A stretch of DNA of 52,467 nt from DAOMOP01 sp035444405. Its GTDB lineage: Bacteria > Pseudomonadota > Gammaproteobacteria > Burkholderiales > Rhodocyclaceae. Positions 17,640 to 26,062 of the stretch are shown here, piece by piece; position 1 is the first letter of the stretch, and each line of letters opens with the position of its first letter. The notes under the pieces were generated by a model. It saw only the letters and a list, made by a program, of their open reading frames with translations, had not been told where the DNA came from and made no database searches. The stretch covers positions 1 to 52,467 of the forward strand of contig DAOMOP010000006.1 of assembly GCA_035444405.1 (NCBI GenBank), given 5' to 3'. The position numbers were made by a program, and so were the translations under genes.

Positions 17640-18974
17640 ATCCTGCACTTTGATCGGCATCCTCGACGACGGCTGGGCCGGTCTGTCCGAGCGCGCGCGC
17701 GCACGCCTGCGCGCGGCGGCCTGCGTCATCGGCGCCGGCCGCACGCTCGAACTCGTCGCGCCGCATCTCGCCCCGCAGGCGGTGTGCCATGCGATGGATG
17801 GCGCCTTTTCGCGCATCCCCGGCTGGATCACGGCGGCGCGCGCCGCCGGCGGCAGCGCGGTGGTGCTCGCCACCGGCGACCCGCTGTGCCACGGCATTGC
17901 CGCGACGCTGATCGGCAAGCTCGGGCCAGAGGCCATCGAGGTGCTGCCCGCGCCCTCCACCCTGCAGCTCGCGTGCGCGCGGCTGAAGCTGCCGTGGCAG
18001 GACGCGCGCATCGCCTCGTGCCACGGCGCCGATGCGGGCGAATGGCGTGCCGACCCGCTGGACCCCGCGCCCGGCCCGGCACATGGCCTCTACCGCGTGC
18101 TGCGCACGGTCGCCGAACACCCGCTGGTGCTCGCCTTCACGAGCCCGGCCAACGGCCCCGACCGCATCGCCCGTGCGCTCATCGCCGCCGGCTACGGCGA
18201 CGAGCTGCGCCGGTCGCCCGCTTGTGCCTGGACGACGAGGCGGTGTTCCCAAGGCTGGCCCTGCACGAGGCCGCGTCACGACGCTTCCCGCAACCCAACG
18301 TCGTGGCGATCGAGGGCAGCGCCGCCGACGGCACGCTGATCGGCCTCGACGACCTCGACTATGTCCAGCGCACACCGGAAAAGGGGCTGATCACCAAGCT
18401 CGAGGCGCGCGCGGTATCGCTCGCCAAAATGGCCCTGCGCGCCGACAGCGTCGTTTGGGACATCGGCGCCGGCGCCGGCTCGGTCGGTCTGGAGGCAAGC
18501 CGCATCGCCGGCCATGGTCACGTCTGGGCGATCGAGAAGAACGCCGCCGACGCCGCCAACGCGCGCGCCAACGCACGCCGTCTGCGCGCCACCAACTACA
18601 GCCTCTTCGAAGGCAAGGCGCCCGCGGGCCTCGACGCCTGGCCCGACCCCGACGCCGTCTTCATCGGCGGCTCGGGCGGCGAACTGGCCGAGCTGATCCG
18701 GCTCGCGCTCGCCCGCCTCAAGCCGGACGGCCGGCTGGTGATGAACTTCGTCACACTCGAGAACCTCGCCACCGCGACCGCAGCGCTGACCGCGGCGGGC
18801 GGGTCCTGGGAAGTCACGATGCTCTCGGCCGCGCGCAGCCAGCCCATCCTCGACATGCACCGCCTCGCCGCCCAGAACCCGGTGTGGATCGTCACCGCAC
18901 GCGCGGGCGCTCGACGCCAAAGCGGACCCGGCGCGCCGATCGCCGCCGCAGCCCATCCCCAATCCGATTCCTGA
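17632..18974 (+). CDS. cbiET: Precorrin-6Y C5,15-methyltransferase/decarboxylase, CbiE-CbiT fusion, frameshifted
   Basis: SAM-dependent double methylation at C5 and C15 with decarboxylation. The N-terminal CbiE part starts at a TTG overlapping the cbiD stop by 8 bases (MTESCTLIGILDDGWAGLSE) and includes VVLATGDPLCHGIA and VLPAPSTLQLACARLKLPW. At about 18210-18225 the frame breaks: similarity moves to the next frame, from YGDELRRS to LCLDDEAVFPRLALHEAA, consistent with one missing base. The CbiT methyltransferase part then runs intact (KGLITKLEARAVSLAKMAL, SVVWDIGAGAGSVGLEASRI, AVFIGGSGGELAELI) to the stop at 18974. Without the shift the first frame ends at 18339 after 235 residues. Since the step is essential and all neighbours are intact, a sequencing error is likelier than decay. 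Confidence 0.85.
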
Positions 18975-18982
18975 GAAACGTC

Positions 18983-19906
18983 ATGCAAAGGTCCACCTCT
19001 CCCGACACCGCCGGCGCCCCCAACACCCGCCCCGACCAGGCTCGTGACCACGCCCGCGCAAGCGCCCCGCCTTGCGCGGTCGCACGGCGCCCGGCCCATG
19101 CCCCGGACGCACGACACTTCGGCCGGCTGATCGGCGTCTCGCTCGGCCCCGGCGACCCCGAGCTGATCACCCGCCGCGGCTGGGCTGCGCTGCACTCCGG
19201 TGCGCGCTGGGCTTACCCGGTAAAGAAGGCGGAAGAGTCTTCCTACGCGCTCGACATCGCCCGCCGTGGCGGGCTGGCCATACCGGACGATGCGGTCGCG
19301 CTGGTCTTCCCGATGACCCGTGATGCGGCTGCACTCGCGAAGGCCTGGGCGCGTGCCGCCGCGCAGACGGTGCAACTGCTCGCCGAAGGGCGCGACCTCG
19401 CCTTCCTGGTCGAGGGCGACGCCTCCACCTATGCCACCTTCCGCCACCTCACGCGCGCGGTGCGCGAGCTCGCGCCGCAGATCGCGGTCGACACCATTCC
19501 CGGCGTCAGCTCCTTCGCTGCGGCCGCGGCGGTCGCCGACGTCGCGCTCGCCGAAGAGGACGAGACCCTCGCGGTGATTCCCGCGGCCTATGGCGTCGGC
19601 GTCATCGACCAGCTGCTCGACGAGTTCGACACCCTGGTGCTGATGAAGGTGAAGCCGATGCTCGACGAGGTGCTCGACCTGCTCGAGCGCCGGGATCTCA
19701 CCGCCACCAGCTGCTTCGTCGAGAAGGTCGGCGCACCGGGCGAGCGCACCGTGCGCGACGTCGCCAGCCTGCGTGGCGAAAAAGTGCATTACCTGTCGCT
19801 GCTGCTGGTGCAGAACCCCAGGCGCGCACGCGGCGAACTGCGCCGGGGCTGCCGCCGGCGCGCCGGGGAGGGCACGCCTGCGATGCACGAGGCGTTCCGC
19901 CCATGA
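18983..19906 (+). CDS. cobI: Precorrin-2/cobalt-factor II C20-methyltransferase (CobI/CbiL)
   Basis: Adds the C20 methyl group to (cobalt) precorrin-2. The methylase core begins at about residue 45 with FGRLIGVSLGPGDPELITRR and continues with RWAYPVKKAEESSYALDIAR, LAFLVEGDASTYATFRHLTR, DTIPGVSSFAAAAAVADVAL and FDTLVLMKVKPMLDEVLDLL, all hallmarks of CobI/CbiL. Of 307 residues, the first ~44 are a Pro/Ala/Arg-rich extension not seen in most relatives, so the true start may lie downstream, although no ATG, GTG or TTG with a good ribosome site stands out there. The stop overlaps the cbiG start (ATGA). Confidence 0.94.
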   Translation: MQRSTSPDTAGAPNTRPDQARDHARASAPPCAVARRPAHAPDARHFGRLIGVSLGPGDPELITRRGWAALHSGARWAYPVKKAEESSYALDIARRGGLAIPDDAVALVFPMTRDAAALAKAWARAAAQTVQLLAEGRDLAFLVEGDASTYATFRHLTRAVRELAPQIAVDTIPGVSSFAAAAAVADVALAEEDETLAVIPAAYGVGVIDQLLDEFDTLVLMKVKPMLDEVLDLLERRDLTATSCFVEKVGAPGERTVRDVASLRGEKVHYLSLLLVQNPRRARGELRRGCRRRAGEGTPAMHEAFRP

Positions 19907-21162
19907 CACGATCCCGGCACCTCGTCGCCGTGGTCGCGATCACCCGCCACGGCATCGCCCTGGCGGGCCGGGTGCTTGCCGCGCTGCCGGGCGCGACGCT
20001 GTTTGCGCCGGAGAAATTCCGCTCCGAAGCTCGCGCCGCCGCACCGCACGCCTTCGCCTGCTTCTCCGGCAAGACCGGCGATCAGATCCCGGCACTGTTC
20101 GCGCGCTTCGACGGCATCGTCGCGATCGTCTCGCTCGGCGCGGTGGTGCGCCTGATCGCGCCGCACCTGCGCAACAAGGAAAGCGACCCCGGCGTGGTCG
20201 TGCTCGACGAGGCCGCGCGCTGGGCGATCCCGGTGCTGTCCGGGCACCTGGGCGGCGCCAACGCGATCGCCGCCCGGCTGCACGAAGCCGTCGGCGCCAC
20301 CGCGGTGCTGACCACCGCGTCGGACGCCCGCGAGACGCTGGCGGTGGATCTGCTCGGCCGCGAACTGGGCTGGACCTTCGAGGCCAGCCATGACGAAATC
20401 GTGCGTGCGAGTGCGGCGATGGTGAACGACGAGCCAGTCGCGCTGGTGCAGGAAGCCGGCCGCCGCGACTGGTGGAGCGGCCACGCCAACGGCCGCGGCG
20501 GCCCGCTGCCGGCCAATCTGAAGCTCGCCGCGCGTATCGAGGACATCGAACCGGACGCATTCGGCGCGGTGCTGTGGGTGAGCCATCGCGCGCTGCCCGC
20601 TGCGATCGCCGCACGGCTGGCCGGCAAGCGGGTGATTTACCGGCCTCCGCGCGAGTTCGGCCACGAGACCGGTCACCCGGCCCGAAAGATCGCGCTGGGT
20701 CTCGGCTGCGACCGCGGCACGCCGGCGGCGACGATCGCGCAGGCCATCGCCGAGGCGCTGGCGCAGGCCGGCGCCGGGCTTGCCGACGTCGCCGCGGTCG
20801 CCAGCATCGACCTGAAGGCCGACGAGCCGGGTCTGGTGCAACTGGCCGCACGCCGGAGCTGGCGCATCGTTTTTTACCCCGCCGCGGCATTGGCCGCCGT
20901 GCCGGTGCCGAATCCGTCCGAAACCGTGCGCCGCTACACCGGCACCCGCTCGGTGGCCGAGGCCGCGGCGCTGCTTGCCGCCGGCACCTCGCTCGGCGCC
21001 GACCCCGGCGCGCTGCTGGTCGAAAAACACCGGCGGCGCGGCCCGGACGGCCGCAACGCCACCGTCTCGATCGCAAGAATGCCCGCAGCAACCGACTGGC
21101 GGCAGGCTCTCGGGCCTGTCGCTCCGAACCGCCCCGAGGGGCGGGGTTTCGAACCGGAGTGA
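19903..21162 (+). CDS. cbiG: Cobalt-precorrin-5A hydrolase (CbiG)
   Basis: Opens the ring lactone and releases the C20 unit as acetaldehyde in the anaerobic pathway. 419 residues, with both domains. The N-terminal part has VVAITRHGIALAGRVLAALP, DGIVAIVSLGAVVRLIAPHL, KESDPGVVVLDEAARWAIPV and LSGHLGGANAIAARL. The C-terminal part (from about residue 260) has RKIALGLGCDRGTPAATIAQ, ASIDLKADEPGLVQLA and the final TGTRSVAEAAALLAAG. This gene, with cbiD and cbiX, shows that the organism uses the anaerobic route. The last ~25 residues after TDWRQALG look non-conserved. Confidence 0.95.
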   Translation: MTRSRHLVAVVAITRHGIALAGRVLAALPGATLFAPEKFRSEARAAAPHAFACFSGKTGDQIPALFARFDGIVAIVSLGAVVRLIAPHLRNKESDPGVVVLDEAARWAIPVLSGHLGGANAIAARLHEAVGATAVLTTASDARETLAVDLLGRELGWTFEASHDEIVRASAAMVNDEPVALVQEAGRRDWWSGHANGRGGPLPANLKLAARIEDIEPDAFGAVLWVSHRALPAAIAARLAGKRVIYRPPREFGHETGHPARKIALGLGCDRGTPAATIAQAIAEALAQAGAGLADVAAVASIDLKADEPGLVQLAARRSWRIVFYPAAALAAVPVPNPSETVRRYTGTRSVAEAAALLAAGTSLGADPGALLVEKHRRRGPDGRNATVSIARMPAATDWRQALGPVAPNRPEGRGFEPE

Positions 21163-21170
21163 GCCTTACG

Positions 21171-22181
21171 ATGAACGCACCCGACCGCCTTCACCCCGCC
21201 GTGCCCGGCGGCAAGATCATGCTCGTGGGCCTGGGCCCCGGCGCCCACGAGCACCTGACCGCGCGGGCCCGCGCGGCGATCGCCGAAGCCGACACCGTGA
21301 TCGGCTACGTCACCTACATCCGCCTGGTGGCCGAGCTGCTCGACGGCAAGGAGATCGTCAAGAAGTCGATGACCGAGGAGCTCGATCGCGCCATCGAGGC
21401 GCTCGAGCGCGCGCGGCTCGGCCGCAAGGTCGCGCTGATCTCGTCGGGCGACGCCGGCGTCTACGGCATGGCCGGGCCGACCTTCGAGGTGCTCTTCCAG
21501 GCCGGCTGGACACCCGACTGCGGCATCGCGGTCGAGATCGTGCCCGGCGCATCCGCGCTGAACAGCTGCGCCGCACTGGTCGGCGCACCGCTCACGCACG
21601 ACTTCTGCGCCATTTCGCTGTCGGACCTGCTCACCCCGTGGCCGGTGATCGCACGCCGGCTCGATGCGGCCGCCGCCGCCGATTTCGTCGTGGCGCTGTA
21701 CAACCCCGCCAGCGGCCGGCGCACGGGCCAGATCGTCGAGGCGCAGCGGCTGTTCCTCGCCCATCGCCGCCCCGACACGCCGGTGGCGATCGTCAAGTCG
21801 GCCTATCGTCCGAAGCAGCGCATCGCCTTCACCACGCTCGCGCGCATGACCGACTGCGACATCGGCATGCTCACGACGGTGCTGATCGGCAACGCCGCCA
21901 CCTTCGTGCGCGACGGGCTGATGGTGACGCCGCGCGGCTACGCCAACAAGTACGACGGACAAGGCGGCACGCATGCCGGCGAGGCGGCCGGGCGCTCGCT
22001 GTCGACGGGGCTGGCCGGCTGGCGGGCGACCATCCGTGCGAGCGGCGAGACGGTAGCGGCCCTCGCGCACCGCTACCGGCTGCCGCCCGCCTACATCGCC
22101 GCGGCCCTGGCGGATGTGGACGACAAGGGCGAGGCAGGCGGGTCGCCGCGGCCGGGCGCGGCGGCCGCGACCACCCCCTGA
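21171..22181 (+). CDS. cobJ: Precorrin-3B/cobalt-precorrin-3 C17-methyltransferase (CobJ/CbiH)
   Basis: SAM-dependent methylation at C17 with ring contraction. The methylase domain begins GKIMLVGLGPGAHEHLTARA and includes IGYVTYIRLVAELLDGKEIV, RGRKVALISSGDAGVYGMAGP-like sequence, VPGASALNSCAALVGAPLTH and FVVALYNPASGRRTGQI. Of 336 residues the last ~85 (after NKYDGQGGTHAGE) exceed the common 240-250 residue enzyme; the end resembles the extension of some beta-proteobacterial CobJ. GGAG lies upstream of the ATG at 21171. It is the last gene of the riboswitch-1 operon, convergent with bluB 24 bases away; no terminator is visible between them. Confidence 0.95.
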   Translation: MNAPDRLHPAVPGGKIMLVGLGPGAHEHLTARARAAIAEADTVIGYVTYIRLVAELLDGKEIVKKSMTEELDRAIEALERARLGRKVALISSGDAGVYGMAGPTFEVLFQAGWTPDCGIAVEIVPGASALNSCAALVGAPLTHDFCAISLSDLLTPWPVIARRLDAAAAADFVVALYNPASGRRTGQIVEAQRLFLAHRRPDTPVAIVKSAYRPKQRIAFTTLARMTDCDIGMLTTVLIGNAATFVRDGLMVTPRGYANKYDGQGGTHAGEAAGRSLSTGLAGWRATIRASGETVAALAHRYRLPPAYIAAALADVDDKGEAGGSPRPGAAAATTP

Positions 22182-22205
22182 ACGGCGCCGGCCGCCCCGC
22201 GCCGC

Positions 22206-22946
22206 TCAGCGCTGCCGCGCGTGGGTCTCGCGCACCGCCTCGACCAGCGCGCCATCGGCTGCGCCGGCCGCTGCCTGCCAGCCCTCGAAATGCAGCAGCC
22301 CGTCGAGCGGCAGGCGCGGCAGCCAGCCGGCGGTTTCCAGCTCGGGCTTGCTGAAGAAGTGGCTGACGTGTCCGATGCACAGATACGCGACCGGCACGAT
22401 GTTCTTCGGGATGCCGAGCGCCTCGCGCAGCGCCTGCTGGTGGAAGATGCTCACCCAGCCCACCCCCAGGCCCTCGGCGCGCGCGGCGAGCCACAGGTTC
22501 TGCACGGCGCACACGGCGCTGTACAAATCCATGACCGGGATGTGGGTGCGCCCGACCACGACCGGACCGTGGCGTGAGCGGTCGCAGGTGATGCACAGGT
22601 TCACCGGCGCCTCGACGATGCCTTCGAGCTTGAGGTTTCGGTACGTTTCGCGCTTGTCACCGTCGAACATCAGCGCCGCCTCGGCATGTGCGCTGCGGAA
22701 GGCGCCGTGTACGCGCGCCTTGGTCTCGGGTGCGCGCACGACGACGAAATCCCACGGCTGCATGAAGCCGACCGACGGCGCATGGTGGGCGGCAGTCAGC
22801 AGGCGCGCAAGCACCTCGTCGCTCACCGGATCGGGCAGGAACTGGCCGCGCACGTCACGCCGGGTGTGGATGGCGCGATAGACGGCGTCGCGCTCGGCGT
22901 CGCTGAAATCGGGTCGGGTCTGGATCGGCTGTTCAGGACTGCTCAT
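22206..22946 (-). CDS. bluB: 5,6-dimethylbenzimidazole synthase (BluB)
   Basis: Oxygen-dependent flavin destructase that converts reduced FMN to 5,6-dimethylbenzimidazole, the lower ligand of B12. 246 residues with a nitroreductase-like fold: IHTRRDVRGQFLPDPVSDEV, AAHHAPSVGFMQPWDFVVVR, YRNLKLEGIVEAPVNLCITC, and GVGWVSIFHQQALREALGIP, all BluB-diagnostic; the Asp-Ser pair region is in the expected place. An AAAGGGGA ribosome site precedes the ATG. It has its own cobalamin riboswitch at 23013-23197. Together with the anaerobic ring pathway it implies a facultative organism, since BluB needs oxygen. Confidence 0.95.
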   Translation of the reverse strand: MSSPEQPIQTRPDFSDAERDAVYRAIHTRRDVRGQFLPDPVSDEVLARLLTAAHHAPSVGFMQPWDFVVVRAPETKARVHGAFRSAHAEAALMFDGDKRETYRNLKLEGIVEAPVNLCITCDRSRHGPVVVGRTHIPVMDLYSAVCAVQNLWLAARAEGLGVGWVSIFHQQALREALGIPKNIVPVAYLCIGHVSHFFSKPELETAGWLPRLPLDGLLHFEGWQAAAGAADGALVEAVRETHARQR

Positions 22947-23012
22947 CGGTATTCCCCTTTGAAATGGAGCAGTGAGCCGCCGCTTGGCCAGGCGGCTGGC
23001 GGAAAAGGTCCC

Positions 23013-23197
23013 GGGGCCGGTCTTCCGGCTGAGGATCGGCTCGTCGCGGACGCCTTCCCGGCTTGCGCCAGTGGCCGGAAAACCGTGGTCTGCCCCCGGT
23101 TTCCCCTGTCCGGACGATCCCCATCACGGCGCTGGGCGCGCGGCGGATTCGCACCGCCTTCCCGATTCTCCCGCTCGCGCGGGCACCCCGAGACGGT
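23013..23197 (-). promoter_or_regulatory. Cobalamin riboswitch 2, in front of bluB and directly after cobB
   Basis: On the minus strand: GGTGCCC (complement of 23181-23187), CGGGAAGGCGGTGCGAATCC, a degenerate core (GCGCGCCCAGCGCCGTGAT), GCCACTGGCG, CGGGAAGGCGTCC, and the B12 box AGCCGGAAGACCGGCC near 23015-23030. It begins within about 10 bases of the cobB stop, so no room is left for a separate promoter outside cobB. A 7-bp hairpin (AGCCGCC with GGCGGCT) follows, close to the bluB start. Confidence 0.9.
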
Positions 23198-23203
23198 TGA
23201 TGG

Positions 23204-24487
23204 CTATTCGAGAAAGAGTCGGGCGGCGGCCTCCGGATTGGACGGAAAGTAGAAATGCACGTAGGAGGCGGTGAGCCGCCCGACCCGGTAGACCGGCTCG
23301 CCGTCGGGGCGGCGCGCCCGCACGAGCGGCGCGAGCGGCGTCTCGCTCTTCGAGTAGTGGAAGGTGTGGCCGCAAAGCTCGCCTTCGGGCAGCCGGGCGA
23401 GCTGGAGGCCCAGCGCCGCCAGCCGCGGCTGCATCAGCGCGCGACCGGGCAAAAGCCCGGCGAACGCGTGCGCTTCACCGGATTTGTCCACCACGGATTC
23501 GAACAGGCTCATCATGCCGCCGCACTCGGCGAGCAGCGGCCGCCCGGCCGCGACGTGGGTGGCGAGCGCCGCGCGAAAGGGATGGTTGCCCGCCAGGCGC
23601 GCGCCATGCAGCTCCGGGTAGCCGCCAGGCAGCCACAGCGCATCGCAGGCCGGCAGCGGCTCGCCGGCCAGCGGCGAAAAGAAGGCGAGCCGCGCCCCGA
23701 GCGCCTCGAGCGTGTCGACATTGGCCGGGTAGATGAACGCGTAGGCGGCGTCGCGCGCGACCGCGATGGTGCGCCCGGCAAGCAGCGGCGCGACTGCGGG
23801 CCGCTCGGCCGGCACGAATTCGACCGGCGGCGGCACGCCGGCCGCCCCGGTCGCCGCGAGCCCGTCGGCCATGCGATCGAGCCGGGCGACGAGATCGCCG
23901 ATCTCGGCTGCCTGCAGCAGCCCCAAATGGCGCTCGGGCAGCGCGGCCTCGGCATCGCGCGCGATCGCGCCGTACCAGCGCATGCCCTCGGGCAGCGCCG
24001 CACGCAGCATCTCGGCGTGGCGCGCGCTGCCGACGTGGTTGGCGAGAACGCCGGAGAACGGCAGCCCCGGCTGGTAGTGCGCGAGGCCGAAGGCCACCGC
24101 ACCGAAGGTCTGCGCCATCGCGCGGGCGTCGATGACCGCCATCACCGGGATGCCGAAGCGGCGCGCGATGTCGGCCCCCGAAGGCGCACCGTCGTAGAGC
24201 CCCATCACGCCTTCGACCAGAACGAGGTCGGCCTGCCGGGCCGCCTCGTACAGCCGCCACGCGGCATCGCCCTCGCCGCACATGCCGAGATCGAGGTTGT
24301 AGACCGGCGCACCGCTCGCGACCGCGTGGATCTGCGGGTCGAGGAAGTCCGGCCCGCACTTGAATACGCGCACGCGACGGCCTGCGCGCGCATGCAGCCG
24401 CGCGAGCGCCGCGGTCACCGTGGTCTTGCCCTGACCGGATGCCGGCGCGGCGACGAACAGCGCCGGACAGCGCACCGCCTGCATCAT
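23204..24487 (-). CDS. cobB: Cobyrinic acid a,c-diamide synthase (CobB/CbiA)
   Basis: ATP- and glutamine-dependent amidation of the a and c side chains. The 427-residue protein begins MMQAVRCPALFVAAPASGQG, with the P-loop ASGQGKTTVTAALARL at about residues 16-30, FKCGPDFLDPQIH, LVEGVMGLYDG, and the C-terminal glutaminase with Cys in LLAECGGMMSLFE (about 332) and GHTFHYSKSETPL holding the His. Two adjacent ATGs occur at 24487 and 24484; 24487 gives an ATGA overlap with the cobA stop. The longer reading upstream lies within cobA. As CbiX is present, the substrate should be the cobalt form. Confidence 0.95.
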   Translation of the reverse strand: MMQAVRCPALFVAAPASGQGKTTVTAALARLHARAGRRVRVFKCGPDFLDPQIHAVASGAPVYNLDLGMCGEGDAAWRLYEAARQADLVLVEGVMGLYDGAPSGADIARRFGIPVMAVIDARAMAQTFGAVAFGLAHYQPGLPFSGVLANHVGSARHAEMLRAALPEGMRWYGAIARDAEAALPERHLGLLQAAEIGDLVARLDRMADGLAATGAAGVPPPVEFVPAERPAVAPLLAGRTIAVARDAAYAFIYPANVDTLEALGARLAFFSPLAGEPLPACDALWLPGGYPELHGARLAGNHPFRAALATHVAAGRPLLAECGGMMSLFESVVDKSGEAHAFAGLLPGRALMQPRLAALGLQLARLPEGELCGHTFHYSKSETPLAPLVRARRPDGEPVYRVGRLTASYVHFYFPSNPEAAARLFLE

Positions 24488-25335
24488 GCGCCGGTGCCCT
24501 TCTTCGTCTCGCGGCGATGGATGGCGGTGCAGCCGGCATGCGGCGGGTGCAATACGCGAGCGTGCGCGCCGGCATCGAACCATGCCAGGCGCGGGTACAG
24601 GCTCACGACACCACCGACGATCGTCAGCGCCGGCGGGCGGATGACGCGGTCGACGAGGCTGGCGAGGTCGCCGACCGCGACGCGCTGCGCGTGCGTCGTG
24701 CCGCGCTCGATGACGCCGGCCGGTGTCGTCGGCGGCAGGCCGTGCGCGACGAGTTGCGCACAGATCTCGCCCAGCCGCGAGATGCCCATGTAGATGACCA
24801 GCGTCTGCGCCGGGCGGGCGAGCATCGGCCAGTCGAGATCGAGCGCGCCGTTCTTCAGAAAGCCGGTCGTGAACACCACCGACTGCGCATGCTCGCGGTG
24901 CGTGAGCGGAATGCCGGCGTAGGCGGCGATGCCGGCCGCCGCGGTCACGCCGGGCACCACTTCGACGGTGATGCCGGCATCGACGAGCACTTCCATCTCC
25001 TCGCCGCCGCGGCCGAAGATGAACGGGTCACCGCCCTTGAGCCGCACCACGCGCAGCCCTTCGCGCGCAAGCCGCACCAGCAGCGCGTTGATCTCGTGCT
25101 GCGGCAGCGCGTGATCGGCGGCCCGCTTGCCGACGTAGATGCGGCGTGCCGCCGCGGGGGCGATGTCGATGATGGCCGGGCTGACGAGGTTGTCGTAGAC
25201 CAGCGCGTCCGCTCCGGCGACCAGGCGCGCGCCGCGCAGCGTCAACAGCTCCGGGTCGCCCGGACCGGCGCCGACGAGGTACACATGGCCGGGCTGCGGA
25301 CCCGGGCGGTGCGGCACGATATCGGGCAGGGACAT
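24484..25335 (-). CDS. cobA: Uroporphyrinogen-III C-methyltransferase (CobA/SUMT)
   Basis: SAM-dependent methylation of uroporphyrinogen III at C2 and C7, giving precorrin-2, shared by siroheme and B12. 283 residues: GHVYLVGAGPGDPELLTLRG, ADALVYDNLVSPAI, RIYVGKRAADHALPQHEINA, VVRLKGGDPFIFGRGGEEME, VVPGVTAAAGIAAYAGIPLT, and QTLVIYMGISRLGEICAQLV are all SUMT signatures. A short C-terminal tail with His and Cys (HARVLHPPHAGCTAIH) is unusual. It lacks the CysG oxidase/chelatase part. It starts 98 bases after cobO, a GC-rich stretch with possible hairpins and no visible gene. Confidence 0.95.
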   Translation of the reverse strand: MSLPDIVPHRPGPQPGHVYLVGAGPGDPELLTLRGARLVAGADALVYDNLVSPAIIDIAPAAARRIYVGKRAADHALPQHEINALLVRLAREGLRVVRLKGGDPFIFGRGGEEMEVLVDAGITVEVVPGVTAAAGIAAYAGIPLTHREHAQSVVFTTGFLKNGALDLDWPMLARPAQTLVIYMGISRLGEICAQLVAHGLPPTTPAGVIERGTTHAQRVAVGDLASLVDRVIRPPALTIVGGVVSLYPRLAWFDAGAHARVLHPPHAGCTAIHRRETKKGTGA

Positions 25336-25433
25336 TCAGCGATCTCCGCATTCGGGCACGAGCGCCCGTTGCGCCGTCGCGGGCCGCGGCCGGCCGCGAC
25401 ACGCGCGGGCCTGCGAGCGCCGTGACGGCAGCT

Positions 25434-26054
25434 TCAGAACTCCATTCCCGGCATCGCCTTGAGGCCGGCGGCAAACGCGTGCTTGACCGGCATCACATCG
25501 CTCACCGTGTCGGCCGCGGCTACGAGGGCGGCCGGCGCCGCGCGCCCGGTCACGACCACGTGCTGGCACGCCGGGCGCGCCGCGAGATCGGCGAGCACCG
25601 TGTCGACGTCGAGATAGCCGTATTTGAGCACAATATTGAGCTCGTCGAGGACGACGAGGCCGATGCCCTCGTCGCGCAGCAGCGCGCGCGCGGTCTCCCA
25701 CGCCTGTTTCGCGCTGGCGGCATCGCGACCGCGATCCTGCGTCTCCCAGGTGAAGCCGTCGCCCATCACGTGCCACGCCACGCCCGGCTGGCGGCGGAAA
25801 AAGGCCTCCTCGCCGGTGTCCGAACGCCCTTTGACGAACTGCACCACGCCGATGCGCATGCCGTGGCCGAGCGCGCGTGCGACGAGCCCGAACGCCGCGC
25901 TCGACTTGCCCTTGCCGTTGCCGGTGTTGACGAGCAGCACGCCCCGCTCCTGCTGTGCGGCGGCGATATGCGCGTCGACCACGGCCTTCTTGCGCGCCAT
26001 GCGCGCGGCGTGGCGCGCGTCGCGGCCTGCATCGTCGTCGTGTTTGTCGCTCAT
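25434..26054 (-). CDS. cobO: Cob(I)yrinic acid a,c-diamide adenosyltransferase (CobO/BtuR)
   Basis: Transfers adenosine from ATP to Co(I) corrinoids. The 206-residue protein has the family P-loop (LLVNTGNGKGKSSAAFGLVA, about residues 40-59), VVQFVKGRSDTGEEAFF, FTWETQDRGRDAASAKQAWE, and LVVLDELNIVLKYGYLDVD. The MSDKHDDDAG start is preceded by residues of the btuD end only 8 bases away; the longer reading upstream is the other frame of btuD. A Lys/Arg-rich N-terminus (HAARMARKKAV) is normal for BtuR. The position next to the B12 importer fits salvage of incoming corrinoid as well as synthesis. Confidence 0.96.
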   Translation of the reverse strand: MSDKHDDDAGRDARHAARMARKKAVVDAHIAAAQQERGVLLVNTGNGKGKSSAAFGLVARALGHGMRIGVVQFVKGRSDTGEEAFFRRQPGVAWHVMGDGFTWETQDRGRDAASAKQAWETARALLRDEGIGLVVLDELNIVLKYGYLDVDTVLADLAARPACQHVVVTGRAAPAALVAAADTVSDVMPVKHAFAAGLKAMPGMEF

Positions 26055-26062
26055 CGTTCGAT

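Noticed and set aside
18205..18230. Programmed ribosomal frameshift in cbiET
   Set aside because: No slippery heptamer or downstream structure was seen; a missing base is the simpler explanation.
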